Positions 17,464-27,340 are shown, numbered from the stretch's first letter. The stretch is DNA of 61,057 bases from Chloroflexota bacterium (GCA_011525385.1 WTGF01000060.1:1-61057), one strand, 5' to 3'. Made by a program: numbers and translations. Notes: generated by a model from the sequence alone, not told the origin.

Positions 17464-18405
17464 GTGGCCGTCGATATCCTCACCATCGGCGAAGCCCTGG
17501 TCGAAGTCATGCGGACGGACATCGACCAGCCGCTCGACCGGCCCGGTCCTTTCACCGGTCCCTATCCCAGCGGCGCGCCCTTCATCTTTGCTGTCCAAGC
17601 CGCCCGCCTGGGCCTGAAGACCGCCGCCATCGGCGCGGTCGGTGAGGATGCCTTTGGCGATTGTCTGCGCGATCAAATGATTGCCGATGGACTATCCGTC
17701 AAAGGTTTGAAGCGAATCGCCGATCAAGCGACCGGCATCGCCTTCGTCGCTTATAAAGCCGATGGCTCGCGCGATTTCGTTTTCAGCTTGGGCGCTGGCG
17801 GGCAGCTCTCGGCAGACATGCTCGATCCCGAACTATTCCAGGGCTTGCGTTGCTTCCACCTCATGGGCTCGACCCTCTCGATGAGCCCGACCGCGCTTGA
17901 GGTCTGTCGGAGGGCGCTGGATATGGCGCAGGGAGCGGGCGCGCTGATCAGCTTTGATCCCAACCTGCGCCCGGAACTGCTGCCGCCCCAACAGGCGCGA
18001 GTCGCTTTCGCGCCCTTCATCGCCGCCGCCGATATCCTCATCCCGACGGAAGAAGAACTGCTCCATCTCTCGGCGGCCGGCACGCTCGATAAAGCGATCG
18101 ACCAATTGCTGGCGGCGCGACCGCGGCGCGTCATCGCCGTCACGCGCGGCGCGGCGGGCTGCAGCGTTTACACCGCCGACGGTCGCATCGACGCCGCCGG
18201 CTTCCCGGCCGAGGAGATTGATCCCACCGGCGCTGGCGATTGCTTCGATGCCGGCTTCATCAGCGCGCTATTGGAGGGGGTGACCCCCGCCGAAGCCGCC
18301 CGACTGGGCAATGCCTGCGGCGCCCTGACGGTCAGCGCCAAGGGTCCTATGGCCGGCGCGAAAGGCCGCGCCGAGGTGGAGCGTTTCATACTGGAATCGA
18401 AATAG
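17464..18405 (+). CDS. PfkB-family sugar kinase
   Basis: ATP-dependent carbohydrate kinase of the ribokinase/PfkB family, 313 aa, resembling 2-keto-3-deoxygluconate kinase or fructokinase. N-terminal ILTIGEALVEVMR with the substrate-binding PSGAPF segment, and the C-terminal signature DPTGAGDCFDAGF carrying the catalytic Asp (about residue 259). GTG start, 3 bases after the PhyH stop. Substrate cannot be fixed; KDG or a related keto-sugar acid is likely from overall resemblance. Confidence 0.88.
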   Translation: MAVDILTIGEALVEVMRTDIDQPLDRPGPFTGPYPSGAPFIFAVQAARLGLKTAAIGAVGEDAFGDCLRDQMIADGLSVKGLKRIADQATGIAFVAYKADGSRDFVFSLGAGGQLSADMLDPELFQGLRCFHLMGSTLSMSPTALEVCRRALDMAQGAGALISFDPNLRPELLPPQQARVAFAPFIAAADILIPTEEELLHLSAAGTLDKAIDQLLAARPRRVIAVTRGAAGCSVYTADGRIDAAGFPAEEIDPTGAGDCFDAGFISALLEGVTPAEAARLGNACGALTVSAKGPMAGAKGRAEVERFILESK

Positions 18406-18485
18406 TCCTGATTTGCAAGTAGCCCAATGGCGAAGGATCTGACCAAGGCGATTAGCCATCGCGCCGCCGTGCGCCTGAACAAGTC

Positions 18486-18525
18486 ACCCCTCCCCATTGC
18501 AATGCTGAGGGGCCGGGGGAGGGGT
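18486..18525. terminator. C/G-tract hairpin between convergent genes
   Basis: Stem ACCCCTCCCC / GGGGAGGGGT (10 bp) with a 20-base loop, in the gap between the PfkB gene (plus) and a sulfatase gene (minus). Same C/G-tract repeat family as at 14218 and 43853. Could terminate transcription from either side. Confidence 0.5.
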
Positions 18526-18528
18526 TGA

Positions 18529-19950
18529 TCAACGATGCTCCTGAAACAGATCCCGTGTCTTCAGGCCGCTTTCGATCCGCCAGTTGAGCAGCCGCTCCAG
18601 CAGCGAGCGCTTGACATCGGCCAGCGCCGCGTCATCCCAAAGGTTGTCCAGCTCGCCGGGATCCGCAGCCAGGTCAAATAGCTGCCCGTAATCCTGATCC
18701 AGAAAATGCACCAGCTTCCAGCGCTCGCTCCGGATCATCGTCATGTAAGGCCCGTGATAGACGCCATCGGGCGGATGCTCGGCATAGACGAAGTCCCGCC
18801 CCGGCCAAGCCTCGCCGCGTAGCGCTGGCAGCAGCGAGATGGTCTGCATATCCTGGCGCGGACTCAGACCGGCCAACTCCAGCACCGTAGCCCCGATGTC
18901 CATCCACTGGCAAAGCCCGTCGATACGCGCCCCGCCCGGGAAGCGCCCGGGCGACCAGAAGATCGCCGGCACACGCGTGATGATGTCGTACATCGTCCAC
19001 TTCTGGATATGCCCGTGATCGCCCAGGCAATCGCCGTGATCGCTGGTGAAGATCACCACGCTGTTTTCCAGGTAACCCCCCTCTTCCAGCGCTTCCATGA
19101 TCTGCCCGACCTGCTTGTCGATCATGCTCACGTTGGCGGCGTAATAGGCGCGCAGGCGCTGCAATTGGGCCCGCGTCGGCCGCTCCAAATGCACGATCGA
19201 GTCGTGATCGACTTCCATATTATGCCGACGCAATTCCTGGAACGGCGGCGGCTGTCCGTCCAGGTCTGCCTGAGTCACTTGCGGCAGTGGCAGGTCGCGG
19301 TCGATGTACTCGGCGGCAGCGTCGGCTGTGGGATCGTAGGGCGGATGCGGACCGGGGAAGCCGATCTGAAGGAAGAGCGGCTCGGTCACCGGATAGCTGC
19401 GCAGCCACCACTGCGCCAGCCCGCCGACGAAGTTATCCGGATGCGTATCGGCGGGCAAGTCCCAGGTGAAAGCGCCCATGCGTTCGCGATAGTCGTCGCG
19501 CTGCCGATACAGTGCCCGCTGTTGCTTGACCAGGCCGCGCGCCGCCAGCGCTTTGTCCCATTCATCAAAGTAATAGCGCCCTTCCAGGTAGCGGTCTTTG
19601 TTCTCCACCACGAAGCGCTGGTGGAAGCCCAGCGGCGTCTCGAATGGCTGACTGTGCATCTTGCCGATATTGACGCAGTGATAGCCGGCTTCGTTCAAGT
19701 CCTCGACCCAGGAACGCGTCCAGCGATCGGCGTTGCGCATGATGCCAGTCACATGCGGGTAATAACCGGTGAAGAGGCTGGCGCGGGCCGGCGCGCAAGA
19801 GGGCGCGGTGATATGACAATTGTCGAAGCTCAGGCCTTCTCGTACAAGCCGGTCGAGATTGGGCGTATCCATATAAGGGAAGCCCAGCGCGTTGATGCTG
19901 TCGTAGCGCTGCTGGTCGGTGATGATCAGGATGATATTGGGTTGGGTCAT
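18529..19950 (-). CDS. Sulfatase (Cys-type, cytoplasmic)
   Basis: Formylglycine-type sulfatase, 473 aa, which hydrolyses a sulfate ester. Active-site motif CAPAR starts at C52, to be converted to formylglycine; metal ligands D12 Q13 (IITDQQ) and the distal TSDHGDCLGDHG box are present. There is no signal peptide: the protein starts directly with MTQPNIILIITD. That points to desulfation of an imported sugar inside the cell. It is the last gene of a minus-strand run (xylulokinase, AroE-like, cupin PGI, sulfatase). A maturase is not encoded in this window. Confidence 0.92.
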   Translation of the reverse strand: MTQPNIILIITDQQRYDSINALGFPYMDTPNLDRLVREGLSFDNCHITAPSCAPARASLFTGYYPHVTGIMRNADRWTRSWVEDLNEAGYHCVNIGKMHSQPFETPLGFHQRFVVENKDRYLEGRYYFDEWDKALAARGLVKQQRALYRQRDDYRERMGAFTWDLPADTHPDNFVGGLAQWWLRSYPVTEPLFLQIGFPGPHPPYDPTADAAAEYIDRDLPLPQVTQADLDGQPPPFQELRRHNMEVDHDSIVHLERPTRAQLQRLRAYYAANVSMIDKQVGQIMEALEEGGYLENSVVIFTSDHGDCLGDHGHIQKWTMYDIITRVPAIFWSPGRFPGGARIDGLCQWMDIGATVLELAGLSPRQDMQTISLLPALRGEAWPGRDFVYAEHPPDGVYHGPYMTMIRSERWKLVHFLDQDYGQLFDLAADPGELDNLWDDAALADVKRSLLERLLNWRIESGLKTRDLFQEHR

Positions 19951-19974
19951 GTTGTCCGCCCGTTCCTGGCTCGT

Positions 19975-20550
19975 CTATACATACTTCGGATTATCAACCA
20001 CCGTCGGCTGACCATCGCGCAGCAGGACCAGCATACGGAAGCCGTCGCGCTCGATCGTGCCATAGTCATGCCCGGCCCGCGCTTCCCAGACCGAGAAGAA
20101 GACAAAGTCCTCGGCGCCGATGTTGACCGTGCGGTGCGCCCAGTAGGGCGGCACATAGGCTGCGCTGCCAGCGACCATCTCGATCTCGCTGGTCTGGCCG
20201 CTATCCGTTTGCAGCAGCAGGTAACCGCGCCCGGACAAGCCGAAGTAGACCTCGCCTTGTTCGCGCCGCGCGTGATAGTGGCCCTTGGTCATGTGGTACT
20301 CATCGCCGACGCGCCCGGGCAGAATACGCGTCGTGCAGTGCGGGATCTGCCCTTCTTCTTCCGGCAGTTCGACGCCTTGAACTTCGTAGATCAGGCGGTC
20401 GCCTTCTTCCGACAAGATTCGCGCCGCTTCATTCCTGTCCGCGTACATCAACTTCATATCGCTAAGCCGGCGGCGCAAGGTCGCGCGCTGCGGCGACAGG
20501 TCACCGGTTGCAAAGTCAATTTCGGATTTGAAAGGCTGGATCAGGCTCAT
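19975..20550 (-). CDS. Cupin-type glucose-6-phosphate isomerase
   Basis: Metal-dependent phosphoglucose isomerase of the cupin (archaeal-type) family, 191 aa. Diagnostic segment TKGHYHARREQGEVYFGLSG supplies two His and one Glu metal ligands, and a further His lies in PPYWAHRTVN. It interconverts glucose-6-P and fructose-6-P; relatives can act on other sugar phosphates. I take the ATG at 20550 because GGGAGAAG lies just before it; an in-frame upstream start at 20580 adds 10 residues with no ribosome binding site. Lies 24 bases before the sulfatase gene. Confidence 0.87.
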   Translation of the reverse strand: MSLIQPFKSEIDFATGDLSPQRATLRRRLSDMKLMYADRNEAARILSEEGDRLIYEVQGVELPEEEGQIPHCTTRILPGRVGDEYHMTKGHYHARREQGEVYFGLSGRGYLLLQTDSGQTSEIEMVAGSAAYVPPYWAHRTVNIGAEDFVFFSVWEARAGHDYGTIERDGFRMLVLLRDGQPTVVDNPKYV

Positions 20551-20589
20551 GTCTTCTCCCACTCTTTTGATAAACCCCAATGCGCATGC

Positions 20590-20655
20590 AAGGGAGCTTG
20601 TTTGTTATATTCCGTGAGCGCGGCAGGACGATTCGCTAGCGCCGAGCGGCCACGA
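20590..20655 (+). repeat. Dispersed intergenic element, copy C
   Basis: Text CCGTGAGCGCGGCAGGACGATTCGCTAGCGCCGAGCGG corresponds to 52143-52182 and, reversed, to 8771-8815. It fills the gap between the cupin isomerase and AroE-like genes. Confidence 0.5.
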
Positions 20656-21588
20656 TCATGCCGGCCGATGCGCTGCCGCGGCCGCTCCCAATCGCTGAAA
20701 TGCCTCATCGGACAGCGTTACCTGAAAGACTTCAGCGATGACTTGCGTCCAGCCATGCAAGAAATAATGCCAGCCGTCTTCAGTCGTCAGATCCCGCTCC
20801 GCAGCTTGCGCCTCGGCTTGCCTCATGAATTGACGTTCACCGCGATAATTCAACTCCCAAACCAAGCCGCCTTGTGGGAAGCGCGCCGCATCAGTGATCG
20901 GCGAGCCCGGGCGGTCCTTACCCAGGCCGGTGGCGTTAATCACCAGCGATCCCGCTGGCAGTTCGCTCAACAGAGCGTCGTTTTCGATAGCGTTGCTGTG
21001 CAGATAATAGTCGAATTGAATCGACGTATCCAGCTTATCGTGGATGCGGCGAATCGCGTCCAGCCGCTGTGCAACGATGTCAACGAGCAGGAAGCGGCGC
21101 GGATGCGCGGCATTACGCGAGCGTTCGGCCAGGCAAACGCTTATCGCGGTGGCCGCGCCCCCCGCGCCCAGGCACAGCACATCGCACCGGTCGTCCTGCC
21201 AATGATCCGGGGGCAGAAAACGATCCAGGGCCATACCGGAGGAGATCGTATCCTTGGCGAATCCATGCAGCATGCCGTCGACTTTTGCGATGCAGGAGAC
21301 CTCGTCGCAAATCCGGGCATGGGGATCGAGGAAGTCAAACATGTCGCGGCAGGCGCCCAACAGGTCAATTTTATGCGCCGTCACCAGAGCGCCCCGCGCT
21401 GAAGGATCCGACCGTATCTCCCCGACGATGCGGCGATAGCTGGCTGCCGGGGCGTTTGAGGGCAGGTCGCATCCCAGTACTTTGGCGTTCAACCCGAGGA
21501 TTTTTGCCCATTCCGGGAAGATCTTCATGATCGATGACTGCCCGGTGCTGATGCCGACAAATATGAAAGTCTCAATTGGCATGGGCAT
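20656..21588 (-). CDS. Shikimate dehydrogenase-like oxidoreductase (AroE family)
   Basis: NAD(P)-dependent dehydrogenase related to AroE, 310 aa. N-terminal substrate domain has GALVTAHK with the catalytic Lys equivalent, and the Rossmann domain has LCLGAGGAATAI, then NATGLGKD. AroE relatives in catabolic clusters (quinate/shikimate-type and others) oxidise cyclic polyols. Here it sits between xylulokinase and cupin PGI genes, not with aromatic-biosynthesis genes, so a sugar or cyclitol substrate is more likely than shikimate. Start at 21588 or at the ATG two codons later; ribosome binding site is weak. Separated by 18 bases from the xylulokinase stop. Confidence 0.8.
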   Translation of the reverse strand: MPMPIETFIFVGISTGQSSIMKIFPEWAKILGLNAKVLGCDLPSNAPAASYRRIVGEIRSDPSARGALVTAHKIDLLGACRDMFDFLDPHARICDEVSCIAKVDGMLHGFAKDTISSGMALDRFLPPDHWQDDRCDVLCLGAGGAATAISVCLAERSRNAAHPRRFLLVDIVAQRLDAIRRIHDKLDTSIQFDYYLHSNAIENDALLSELPAGSLVINATGLGKDRPGSPITDAARFPQGGLVWELNYRGERQFMRQAEAQAAERDLTTEDGWHYFLHGWTQVIAEVFQVTLSDEAFQRLGAAAAAHRPA

Positions 21589-21606
21589 CGTGTTCTGCAG
21601 CCGGCT

Positions 21607-23133
21607 TCACAGCGCGGCGATCGCTTCATAGGCCGGCGCCAGGGCATCGTATAGCTGGTTGAAGACCGGCAGCATCTTGTCGTAGGTCGCTTGCGCTCTC
21701 CTGTCTGGCATGACAGTGACGGCGATGTCGTTCATGGTCTCGATCATGGAGAAGTCCGGGTACAAGCCGACGCCGACGCCGCCCACCAGGGCCGCGCCCA
21801 TCGAGGTCGCCTCTTCCAGTATCGCCAGCCGATGCACTGGCATACCGTAGACATCCGCCATGATCTGATTCCAGATGCGTCCGCTGGCGCCGCCGCCAAT
21901 CAGCCGCATAGACTCAATCCCTGTACCCTGATCACGAAAGGCATCGAGGATGACGCGCAAGTTCATGGTCACGCCCTCCAGGACCGCGCGATACATATGC
22001 GCCCGGGTATGGCGGATCGTCAAACCAATAAACGCGCCGCGGGCATGGGGGTTCCAGCGCGGACTGCGTTCGCCCATGAGATATGGCAGGAAGAACAGTC
22101 CATCGGCGCCGGGAGCGACTTGCGCGACTTCCAGGTTGATAAGCTCGTAAGGACTGATGCCCAGCCGCTCGGCGGTTTCCTTTTCGAAGAGCGAAAGCTG
22201 ATCGCGCGTCCACTGATAGGATGCGCCTGCCGCTTGCATGGTGCCTGTTGGCATGACCATATCGGGGATCACGTGCGCGAAGGTGAAGGTACGATAGTCG
22301 GGATCGTAGACTGGCCTTGACGCGGAGATGGCGATCCACGATGACGAGCCGACATAATTGTAAGCCGAGCCTTCTTCAATAACACCGGCGCCGGCGGCCG
22401 CGCAGGCGCCATCACCGCCACCAATGACAACCGGCGTTCCCGCAGCCACGCCGATGTCTTCAGCAATTTGGGCGCGGACTTCGCCGACGACATCAATCGA
22501 CCGCCGTATTTCCGGCAAGAGCTCGGCCGGCAGATTGACGGCGTCCAGTATCATCGCGGACCAAGCGCCGCTGTTCAGATCGTAGAGATTCATACTCGAC
22601 GCGTCTGAGGGATCGGTGACGAATCTGCCCGTCAGCCGCGCGACGATGCAATCTTTGGCATGCACGAACTTGTGAGTTGCTTTGAAAATATCCGGCTGAT
22701 GATCGCGAATCCAGAGTATCTTGGCCAGCGAGTATGATGAGCTGAGGCGATGGCCTGTGATTTGGTATACGTCCTCGAAGGAAACCCGCTCGCCGATCCA
22801 GCGTTCTTGATCGAGCGCGCGCTGATCGGCCCAGATGATGGCGTTGCGCAGGGGACGCGCGTTTTTATCAAGCGGAACTGCGCCCATCATCTGTCCGCTA
22901 AAGGTGATGCAAGCGATGTCGCTTTTCCTGACGCCGGTCTCACTCAAGAGGCGGCGCGTCGACAGGCAGACCGCGTCCCACCAATCTGCCGGGTTTTGTT
23001 CCGCCCAGCCAGTGTGGGCGTACTCGGTTTCATAAGCATGGAAGGAAGCGCCAACCAGTTGTCCATCGCGGTCATAAAGCGTTGCTTTGTTGCCCGTCGT
23101 GCCCAAGTCGTGGGCGATGACATAATTGGCCAT
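21607..23133 (-). CDS. xylB: FGGY-family pentulose kinase, xylulokinase-like
   Basis: A 508-aa FGGY carbohydrate kinase, full length for xylulokinase. N-terminal phosphate-binding loop HDLGTTGNKATLYD, substrate-region FSGQMMGAV and WADQRA, C-terminal adenosine motif IGGGASGRIWNQIMAD. The closest general match is XylB (D-xylulose to D-xylulose-5-P), though other ketoses are possible. It is the first gene of the minus-strand run down to 18529, with GGGAG as ribosome binding site, and is divergent from the importer at 23316, which is the natural candidate for its substrate supply. Confidence 0.87.
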   Translation of the reverse strand: MANYVIAHDLGTTGNKATLYDRDGQLVGASFHAYETEYAHTGWAEQNPADWWDAVCLSTRRLLSETGVRKSDIACITFSGQMMGAVPLDKNARPLRNAIIWADQRALDQERWIGERVSFEDVYQITGHRLSSSYSLAKILWIRDHQPDIFKATHKFVHAKDCIVARLTGRFVTDPSDASSMNLYDLNSGAWSAMILDAVNLPAELLPEIRRSIDVVGEVRAQIAEDIGVAAGTPVVIGGGDGACAAAGAGVIEEGSAYNYVGSSSWIAISASRPVYDPDYRTFTFAHVIPDMVMPTGTMQAAGASYQWTRDQLSLFEKETAERLGISPYELINLEVAQVAPGADGLFFLPYLMGERSPRWNPHARGAFIGLTIRHTRAHMYRAVLEGVTMNLRVILDAFRDQGTGIESMRLIGGGASGRIWNQIMADVYGMPVHRLAILEEATSMGAALVGGVGVGLYPDFSMIETMNDIAVTVMPDRRAQATYDKMLPVFNQLYDALAPAYEAIAAL

Positions 23134-23315
23134 AGGCGGCGGCTCCCGGCTGGAAATGGCACAAGCATACAGAATACGCCGGCTGAATACAAGCAGGCTG
23201 TTAGATCGCCACGTTTCCAGATAGAATGGGCGCGGGAATTATTTTCCTTGGCGGCGCTTGCCGCCTGAACCTGTGGGTTCAGTGTTTTGTCCGAGTTTAG
23301 TGATGGAGTACAGCA
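23134..23315. promoter_or_regulatory. Divergent control region with two small hairpins
   Basis: Lies between xylulokinase (minus) and a binding-protein gene (plus). Holds two back-to-back hairpins: 23250-23265 (GGCGGC / GCCGCC) and 23266-23281 (TGAACC / GGTTCA). They could be operator-like or leader structures for the importer; no regulator gene is adjacent. The plus-strand ribosome binding site GGAG is at about 23305. Confidence 0.4.
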
Positions 23316-24785
23316 ATGCGTAAACTTTCTCTACTGATATTGCTTGGTCTGCTGACAACGCTTATGGCAGCCGGGGCAAGCGCGCAAGATTTCTCTGGGC
23401 AGACGGTCGTTGTGGTAACACAGACGGGGTCAGCCATCGGTGGTCCGGTCCTGGACAAAGGACCGATTTGGGAGGAGGCAACTGGCGGAAACATCGAGTT
23501 GCAGACTTTCGCATTTGGCGAGCTATTCGAAAAGATCGTCACGGCGCTATCGACGGGTTCGGGTGATTATGATGTGCTGATTTACGCCGCCGACTGGGCG
23601 GGGGACATCATGGCGCCGGGTTATGTGATGGAGATCCCGCAGGAAACGCTGGACGCCATCGAATCCGACGATGTGATTCCTCTCTATGCCGACCGCATTA
23701 CGACCTGGGGCGGCGTGCCTTATGCCCTGCCCTACGATGGCGACGCGCACATGCTGTATTATCGCAAGGACCTGGTCGACAACGAGATGTACGCGGCGGA
23801 CTTTGAGGCAGCCTATGGCTATGCCCTGGGCGAGCCGAGCACCTGGACGCAGTACCGCGATATCGCCGAGTTCTTCAATGGCATGGAAGTGGATACCGCG
23901 GGCTCAATGGCGCCGATCTATGGCGCGCTGGAAGCGCAGCGCCGCAACGCGCAATCGTACTGGGTCTACCTGTCCCGCGCCGCGGGTTATGGCAAGGTGC
24001 CCGGCAACCCCTGCTTCTTCTTCAGTTGCGACGACATGACCCCGCAAGTCAACAATCCGGGCTGGGTGCGCGCGCTTGAAGAGTACATTGATATCCGCAA
24101 CGTCGGCGATCCGGAGATGATCAATTACGATGTGGCCGATACGCGCACGCTGATGGCGACCGGCACCGCCGTATTGAACCTCGACTGGGGCGATGTCGGT
24201 ACGATCTCGGTTGACGAGAATGTCTCGCTGGTCAAGGGCGCGGTCGGCTTTGGCGTACTGCCCGGCGGTGATTCCTACTGGGATTATGAAGCGGGCGAAT
24301 GGGTGATGGAAGAGAATCCGGCGCCCTTTATCGCCTTTGGCGGTTGGATTATCTCGATCGCGACGGACAGCGATGTGACCGAAGCGGCGCTCGACTTCGC
24401 TTCTTTCCTGGCGAGCAAGGACGTGGTCAACGAATTGGCGGTTACCGGTGGCACCGGCATCAACCCCAGCCGCTTCAGCCAGTTGGCGGATACCGCGCCC
24501 TGGGTCGCGGCCGGCTTTGATGAAGAGAGCGCGGCCGATTACCTGGACGCGATTCAGAATACCATCAACCATCCGAACGCCGTGTTGGACATTCGCATCA
24601 CCGGTTCGGCCGAGTATCTGTCGACGCTGGACGCGGAGATAGCGCGGGCGCTCGCAGGCGAGATCAGCGCGCAAGAAGCGCTGGATAACGTGGCTGAATT
24701 GTGGAATGCCATCACGGACCGTCTCGGGCGGGACGCGCAAGCGCAGCAATACCGGGCAGCCGTCGGCTACATGGGCGATATGTAG
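23316..24785 (+). CDS. ABC sugar-binding protein, third plus-strand importer
   Basis: Family-1 extracellular sugar-binding protein, 489 aa, longer than the other four. Sec signal in residues 1-23 (ends AGASAQ). Contains the YALPYDGDAHMLYYRKDL segment that lines the ligand cleft in this family. The extra length comes from insertions around residues 150-270. Starts 182 bases from the divergent xylulokinase gene, so a pentose, pentulose or pentose-containing glycan is a reasonable guess. Followed by two permeases after a C/G-tract hairpin. Confidence 0.9.
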   Translation: MRKLSLLILLGLLTTLMAAGASAQDFSGQTVVVVTQTGSAIGGPVLDKGPIWEEATGGNIELQTFAFGELFEKIVTALSTGSGDYDVLIYAADWAGDIMAPGYVMEIPQETLDAIESDDVIPLYADRITTWGGVPYALPYDGDAHMLYYRKDLVDNEMYAADFEAAYGYALGEPSTWTQYRDIAEFFNGMEVDTAGSMAPIYGALEAQRRNAQSYWVYLSRAAGYGKVPGNPCFFFSCDDMTPQVNNPGWVRALEEYIDIRNVGDPEMINYDVADTRTLMATGTAVLNLDWGDVGTISVDENVSLVKGAVGFGVLPGGDSYWDYEAGEWVMEENPAPFIAFGGWIISIATDSDVTEAALDFASFLASKDVVNELAVTGGTGINPSRFSQLADTAPWVAAGFDEESAADYLDAIQNTINHPNAVLDIRITGSAEYLSTLDAEIARALAGEISAQEALDNVAELWNAITDRLGRDAQAQQYRAAVGYMGDM

Positions 24786-24859
24786 ATTTGGTCTACCCCA
24801 TCCCAGGTCCTTCGCTCCACAAGCGGGAAGTGGAGACATGGGCGCAGTCCGTAGTTTGT

Positions 24860-24889
24860 AACCCCCTCCCCCTTTATGGGGTGGGGGTT
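24860..24889. repeat. C/G-tract hairpin in binding-protein/permease gap
   Basis: AACCCCC (24860-24866) pairs with GGGGGTT (24883-24889), with one mismatch then CCCC / GGGG inside. It lies between the binding-protein gene and the first permease, and its G-rich right arm is close to the alternative permease starts. Confidence 0.65.
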
Positions 24890-24935
24890 TGACCCAGCCA
24901 TGCAAAGCGTAAGCACCGTGCGCGAAGACAGACTC

Positions 24936-25877
24936 ATGAAGCGGGTCTTCCTCAGCCCGGCTGTGGTCATCCTCTTTGCCTTGTCGGTGTTTCCGCTGAT
25001 CTGGTCACTCGGCATCAGTTTCACTGATATGCAGCGTGGCGGGTCGACCATCGCCCGTCAAGCGGAAGCCGAGGGCATCACCGAAGGCGTGGGCTTTTTG
25101 GGCATGGGCTTCGAGTTGACCGGGCGGAATTACCAGCGCTTGATCGGCGATACGCGCCTGCATAGCACCGTGCGCAATACCATGGTCTACGTCTTCTTCG
25201 GCGTGATCATTCAGTACGTCCTTGGTTTAGGCCTGGCGACCGTACTCAACCAACCCTTCCGGGGACGCAACCTGGTGCGGGTGATCTTCCTGATGCCGAT
25301 GATGATAACGCCGGTCGCGGCGGCCTATACCGGACGCATGTTCTTCGATTCCAACGCGCTGCGCTCGCCGCTGGCGCATTTTCTGCGGCAACTCTCCAAG
25401 ACATTGGGTTTGGAACAGACGTTATCGGTACCCTGGTTCACGGACATCGGCTGGGCGCCGATCGCGATCCTGCTGATTGACGCCTGGCAGTGGATTCCCT
25501 TCATGACCTTGATTCTGTTGGCGGGCATGCAATCCATCCCCGAGGATATCTACGAAGCCGCGCGCGTTGATGGCGCGAATATCCTGCAAATCTTCTGGCG
25601 TATCACCTTGCCGATTCTATTCCCTATCTCGATGACAGTGATACTTATACGCGGCCTGGAAATCTTCAAGATCATTGATGTGATTGTCGTGACGACCGGC
25701 GGTGGGCCAGGCTCGGCTACCGAGTCCTTGACCCTGTACATATTCGAGCAAGCGCTGAGCAACGGCAACTATGGTTATGCCAGCGCCATTGCCTATATCT
25801 TATTGATTCTGGTTATCATCTTCGCTTCTATTTTTCTGGCTGTTGGCCGGCGCTGGTCCGGCTCGTGGGAACGCTGA
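24936..25877 (+). CDS. ABC sugar permease, MalF type
   Basis: CUT1 permease, 313 aa from the ATG at 24936, which places the first helix ([20 protein letters not shown]) at the usual distance from the start. In-frame ATGs at 24900 and 24876 are possible; the latter lies inside the hairpin repeat. EAA loop [19 protein letters not shown] then TLPILFP. The following permease overlaps or nearly abuts the stop, so they form one unit. Confidence 0.88.
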   Translation: MKRVFLSPAVVILFALSVFPLIWSLGISFTDMQRGGSTIARQAEAEGITEGVGFLGMGFELTGRNYQRLIGDTRLHSTVRNTMVYVFFGVIIQYVLGLGLATVLNQPFRGRNLVRVIFLMPMMITPVAAAYTGRMFFDSNALRSPLAHFLRQLSKTLGLEQTLSVPWFTDIGWAPIAILLIDAWQWIPFMTLILLAGMQSIPEDIYEAARVDGANILQIFWRITLPILFPISMTVILIRGLEIFKIIDVIVVTTGGGPGSATESLTLYIFEQALSNGNYGYASAIAYILLILVIIFASIFLAVGRRWSGSWER

Positions 25878-25882
25878 GAGTC

Positions 25883-26779
25883 ATGCAGAAGCCAAAGCGA
25901 AAGAGACTGCTGTCGCGTTCCAGCCGGCGACCGCTATGGCAATCCGCGATTCTTTACCTCATCGTCATTGTCTGGTGCTTTATTGTTCTTTTCCCCTTTT
26001 ACTGGCTGGTGACGACATCGCTCAAAAGACCGATCGATGTCAGCCGCGGACCCAACTATATCCCTTATGTCGACTTTGATCCGATTCCCGATCACTGGCA
26101 GGAGATGTTTGGCAGCCAACGCGAGTCGACCTGGCGGCATTTCCGCAACAGTCTGATCGCCGCCGCAGGCAGCACCCTGCTGTCAGTGATCATCGGGGCG
26201 ATGGCTGGATACGGCTTGTCGCGCTTCAGGTATTACTGGGGGCGCCTGGGCTGGGACAACGACAATATCGCTTTTTGGATTATCTCGCAGCGTTTCCTGC
26301 CGCCGGCGATTTTCATTGTGCCTTTCGTGCTGCTCTACAATCAGTTCGGTTTGATCGACACCTACGGTGGCTTGATACTGGCTTACACCATGTTCAACAT
26401 CCCCTTCGCCGTTTGGATCATGCGCGATTTCTTCAACGGCCTGCCGATCGACCTGGAAGAAAGCGCGCGGGTCGATGGCGCGACGCGCTGGCAAGCCTTC
26501 TATCGCATCGTATTGCCTTTGAGCGCGCCGGGATTGGTAGCGGTGGCGATTTTCTCCTTCATCTTCGCCTGGAACGAATACCTCTTCGCCCTGATGCTGA
26601 CCAACTTCAACGCCATCACCATGCCGGTTCTAATCGCCGGGCAGAACAATACCCGCGGCATCGAATGGTGGTTTATCAGCGCCTTGACACTGACGGCGGT
26701 GGCGCCGGTGATCGTCATCGGCTTGCTGTTGGAGCGCTTTATCACCCGCGGTCTCACCGCAGGCGCTATCAAAGGCTAG
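25883..26779 (+). CDS. ABC sugar permease, MalG type
   Basis: CUT1 permease, 298 aa from the ATG at 25883, five bases after the preceding TGA; an in-frame GTG at 25865 would overlap the previous gene by 13 bases. A basic N-terminus ([14 protein letters not shown]) precedes the first helix. EAA loop [19 protein letters not shown] then VLPLSAPG. Ends [11 protein letters not shown]. Its stop abuts the end of the convergent isomerase gene directly. Confidence 0.9.
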   Translation: MQKPKRKRLLSRSSRRPLWQSAILYLIVIVWCFIVLFPFYWLVTTSLKRPIDVSRGPNYIPYVDFDPIPDHWQEMFGSQRESTWRHFRNSLIAAAGSTLLSVIIGAMAGYGLSRFRYYWGRLGWDNDNIAFWIISQRFLPPAIFIVPFVLLYNQFGLIDTYGGLILAYTMFNIPFAVWIMRDFFNGLPIDLEESARVDGATRWQAFYRIVLPLSAPGLVAVAIFSFIFAWNEYLFALMLTNFNAITMPVLIAGQNNTRGIEWWFISALTLTAVAPVIVIGLLLERFITRGLTAGAIKG

Positions 26780-27340
26780 CTATTCCAAATTGGCATGGCG
26801 CGCGTTCATGGCGCTTTCGTCCACCCCGAGCGCATGCTTCAGCCGGATGATCAGCAAGTCACAGACTAATCCCAAGCAATGCTCGAAGAGCGATCCCATC
26901 ACCAGCACGGAGTCTTGGCCGCTTTTCGCGCCGGCTTTGAAGTTGCTGGCGGGGATGTGGACAAGCGTCTTTGCAGCAGCGGCGATTGGAGACTCAAGGT
27001 TGCCGGTGACGGTGGCAATCGACGCGCCAATCCCTTGGGCGGTGGCCGCATGTCGCAGAAGCGAAGCGGTACGCCCTGATGCCGATCCGATGAGCAGCAG
27101 ATCGGCTGCGGCGATCGCGGGCGTTGTGACATCATCAAGAACATGGACGGTCAAGCCCAAGTGCATTAAGCGCATGGCAAAGGCTTTCATCTGCAAGCCG
27201 CTGCGCCCCTTGCCCGCGATGAAGACGCGATCCGCGGAAAGAATAGCCGCTTGCAGTTGCTCGATTTGGCTCGCGTCTACCTGGCGCAAGGCGCGCGACA
27301 GATCGGCAAGAATGGCGTCGAAGAGTTCAGGCGTCCGCAT
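26780..27340 (-). CDS. hxlB: 6-phospho-3-hexuloisomerase (SIS domain)
   Basis: A 186-aa SIS-domain sugar-phosphate isomerase matching the PHI/HxlB type. Phosphate-binding features are FIAGKGRSGLQMKAFAMR and IGSASGRTASL. PHI converts 3-hexulose-6-phosphate into fructose-6-phosphate, in either direction. The pairing with an HPS-like gene that overlaps its start by 14 bases is the standard arrangement and the main support for the assignment. Confidence 0.85.
   Translation of the reverse strand: MRTPELFDAILADLSRALRQVDASQIEQLQAAILSADRVFIAGKGRSGLQMKAFAMRLMHLGLTVHVLDDVTTPAIAAADLLLIGSASGRTASLLRHAATAQGIGASIATVTGNLESPIAAAAKTLVHIPASNFKAGAKSGQDSVLVMGSLFEHCLGLVCDLLIIRLKHALGVDESAMNARHANLE

Noticed and set aside
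19009..21402. Plus-strand open frame of nearly 800 codons
   Set aside because: It runs antisense across a sulfatase, a cupin isomerase and an AroE-like gene, all with family motifs. Its translation has low-complexity, Arg/Gln/His-rich text with no domain.
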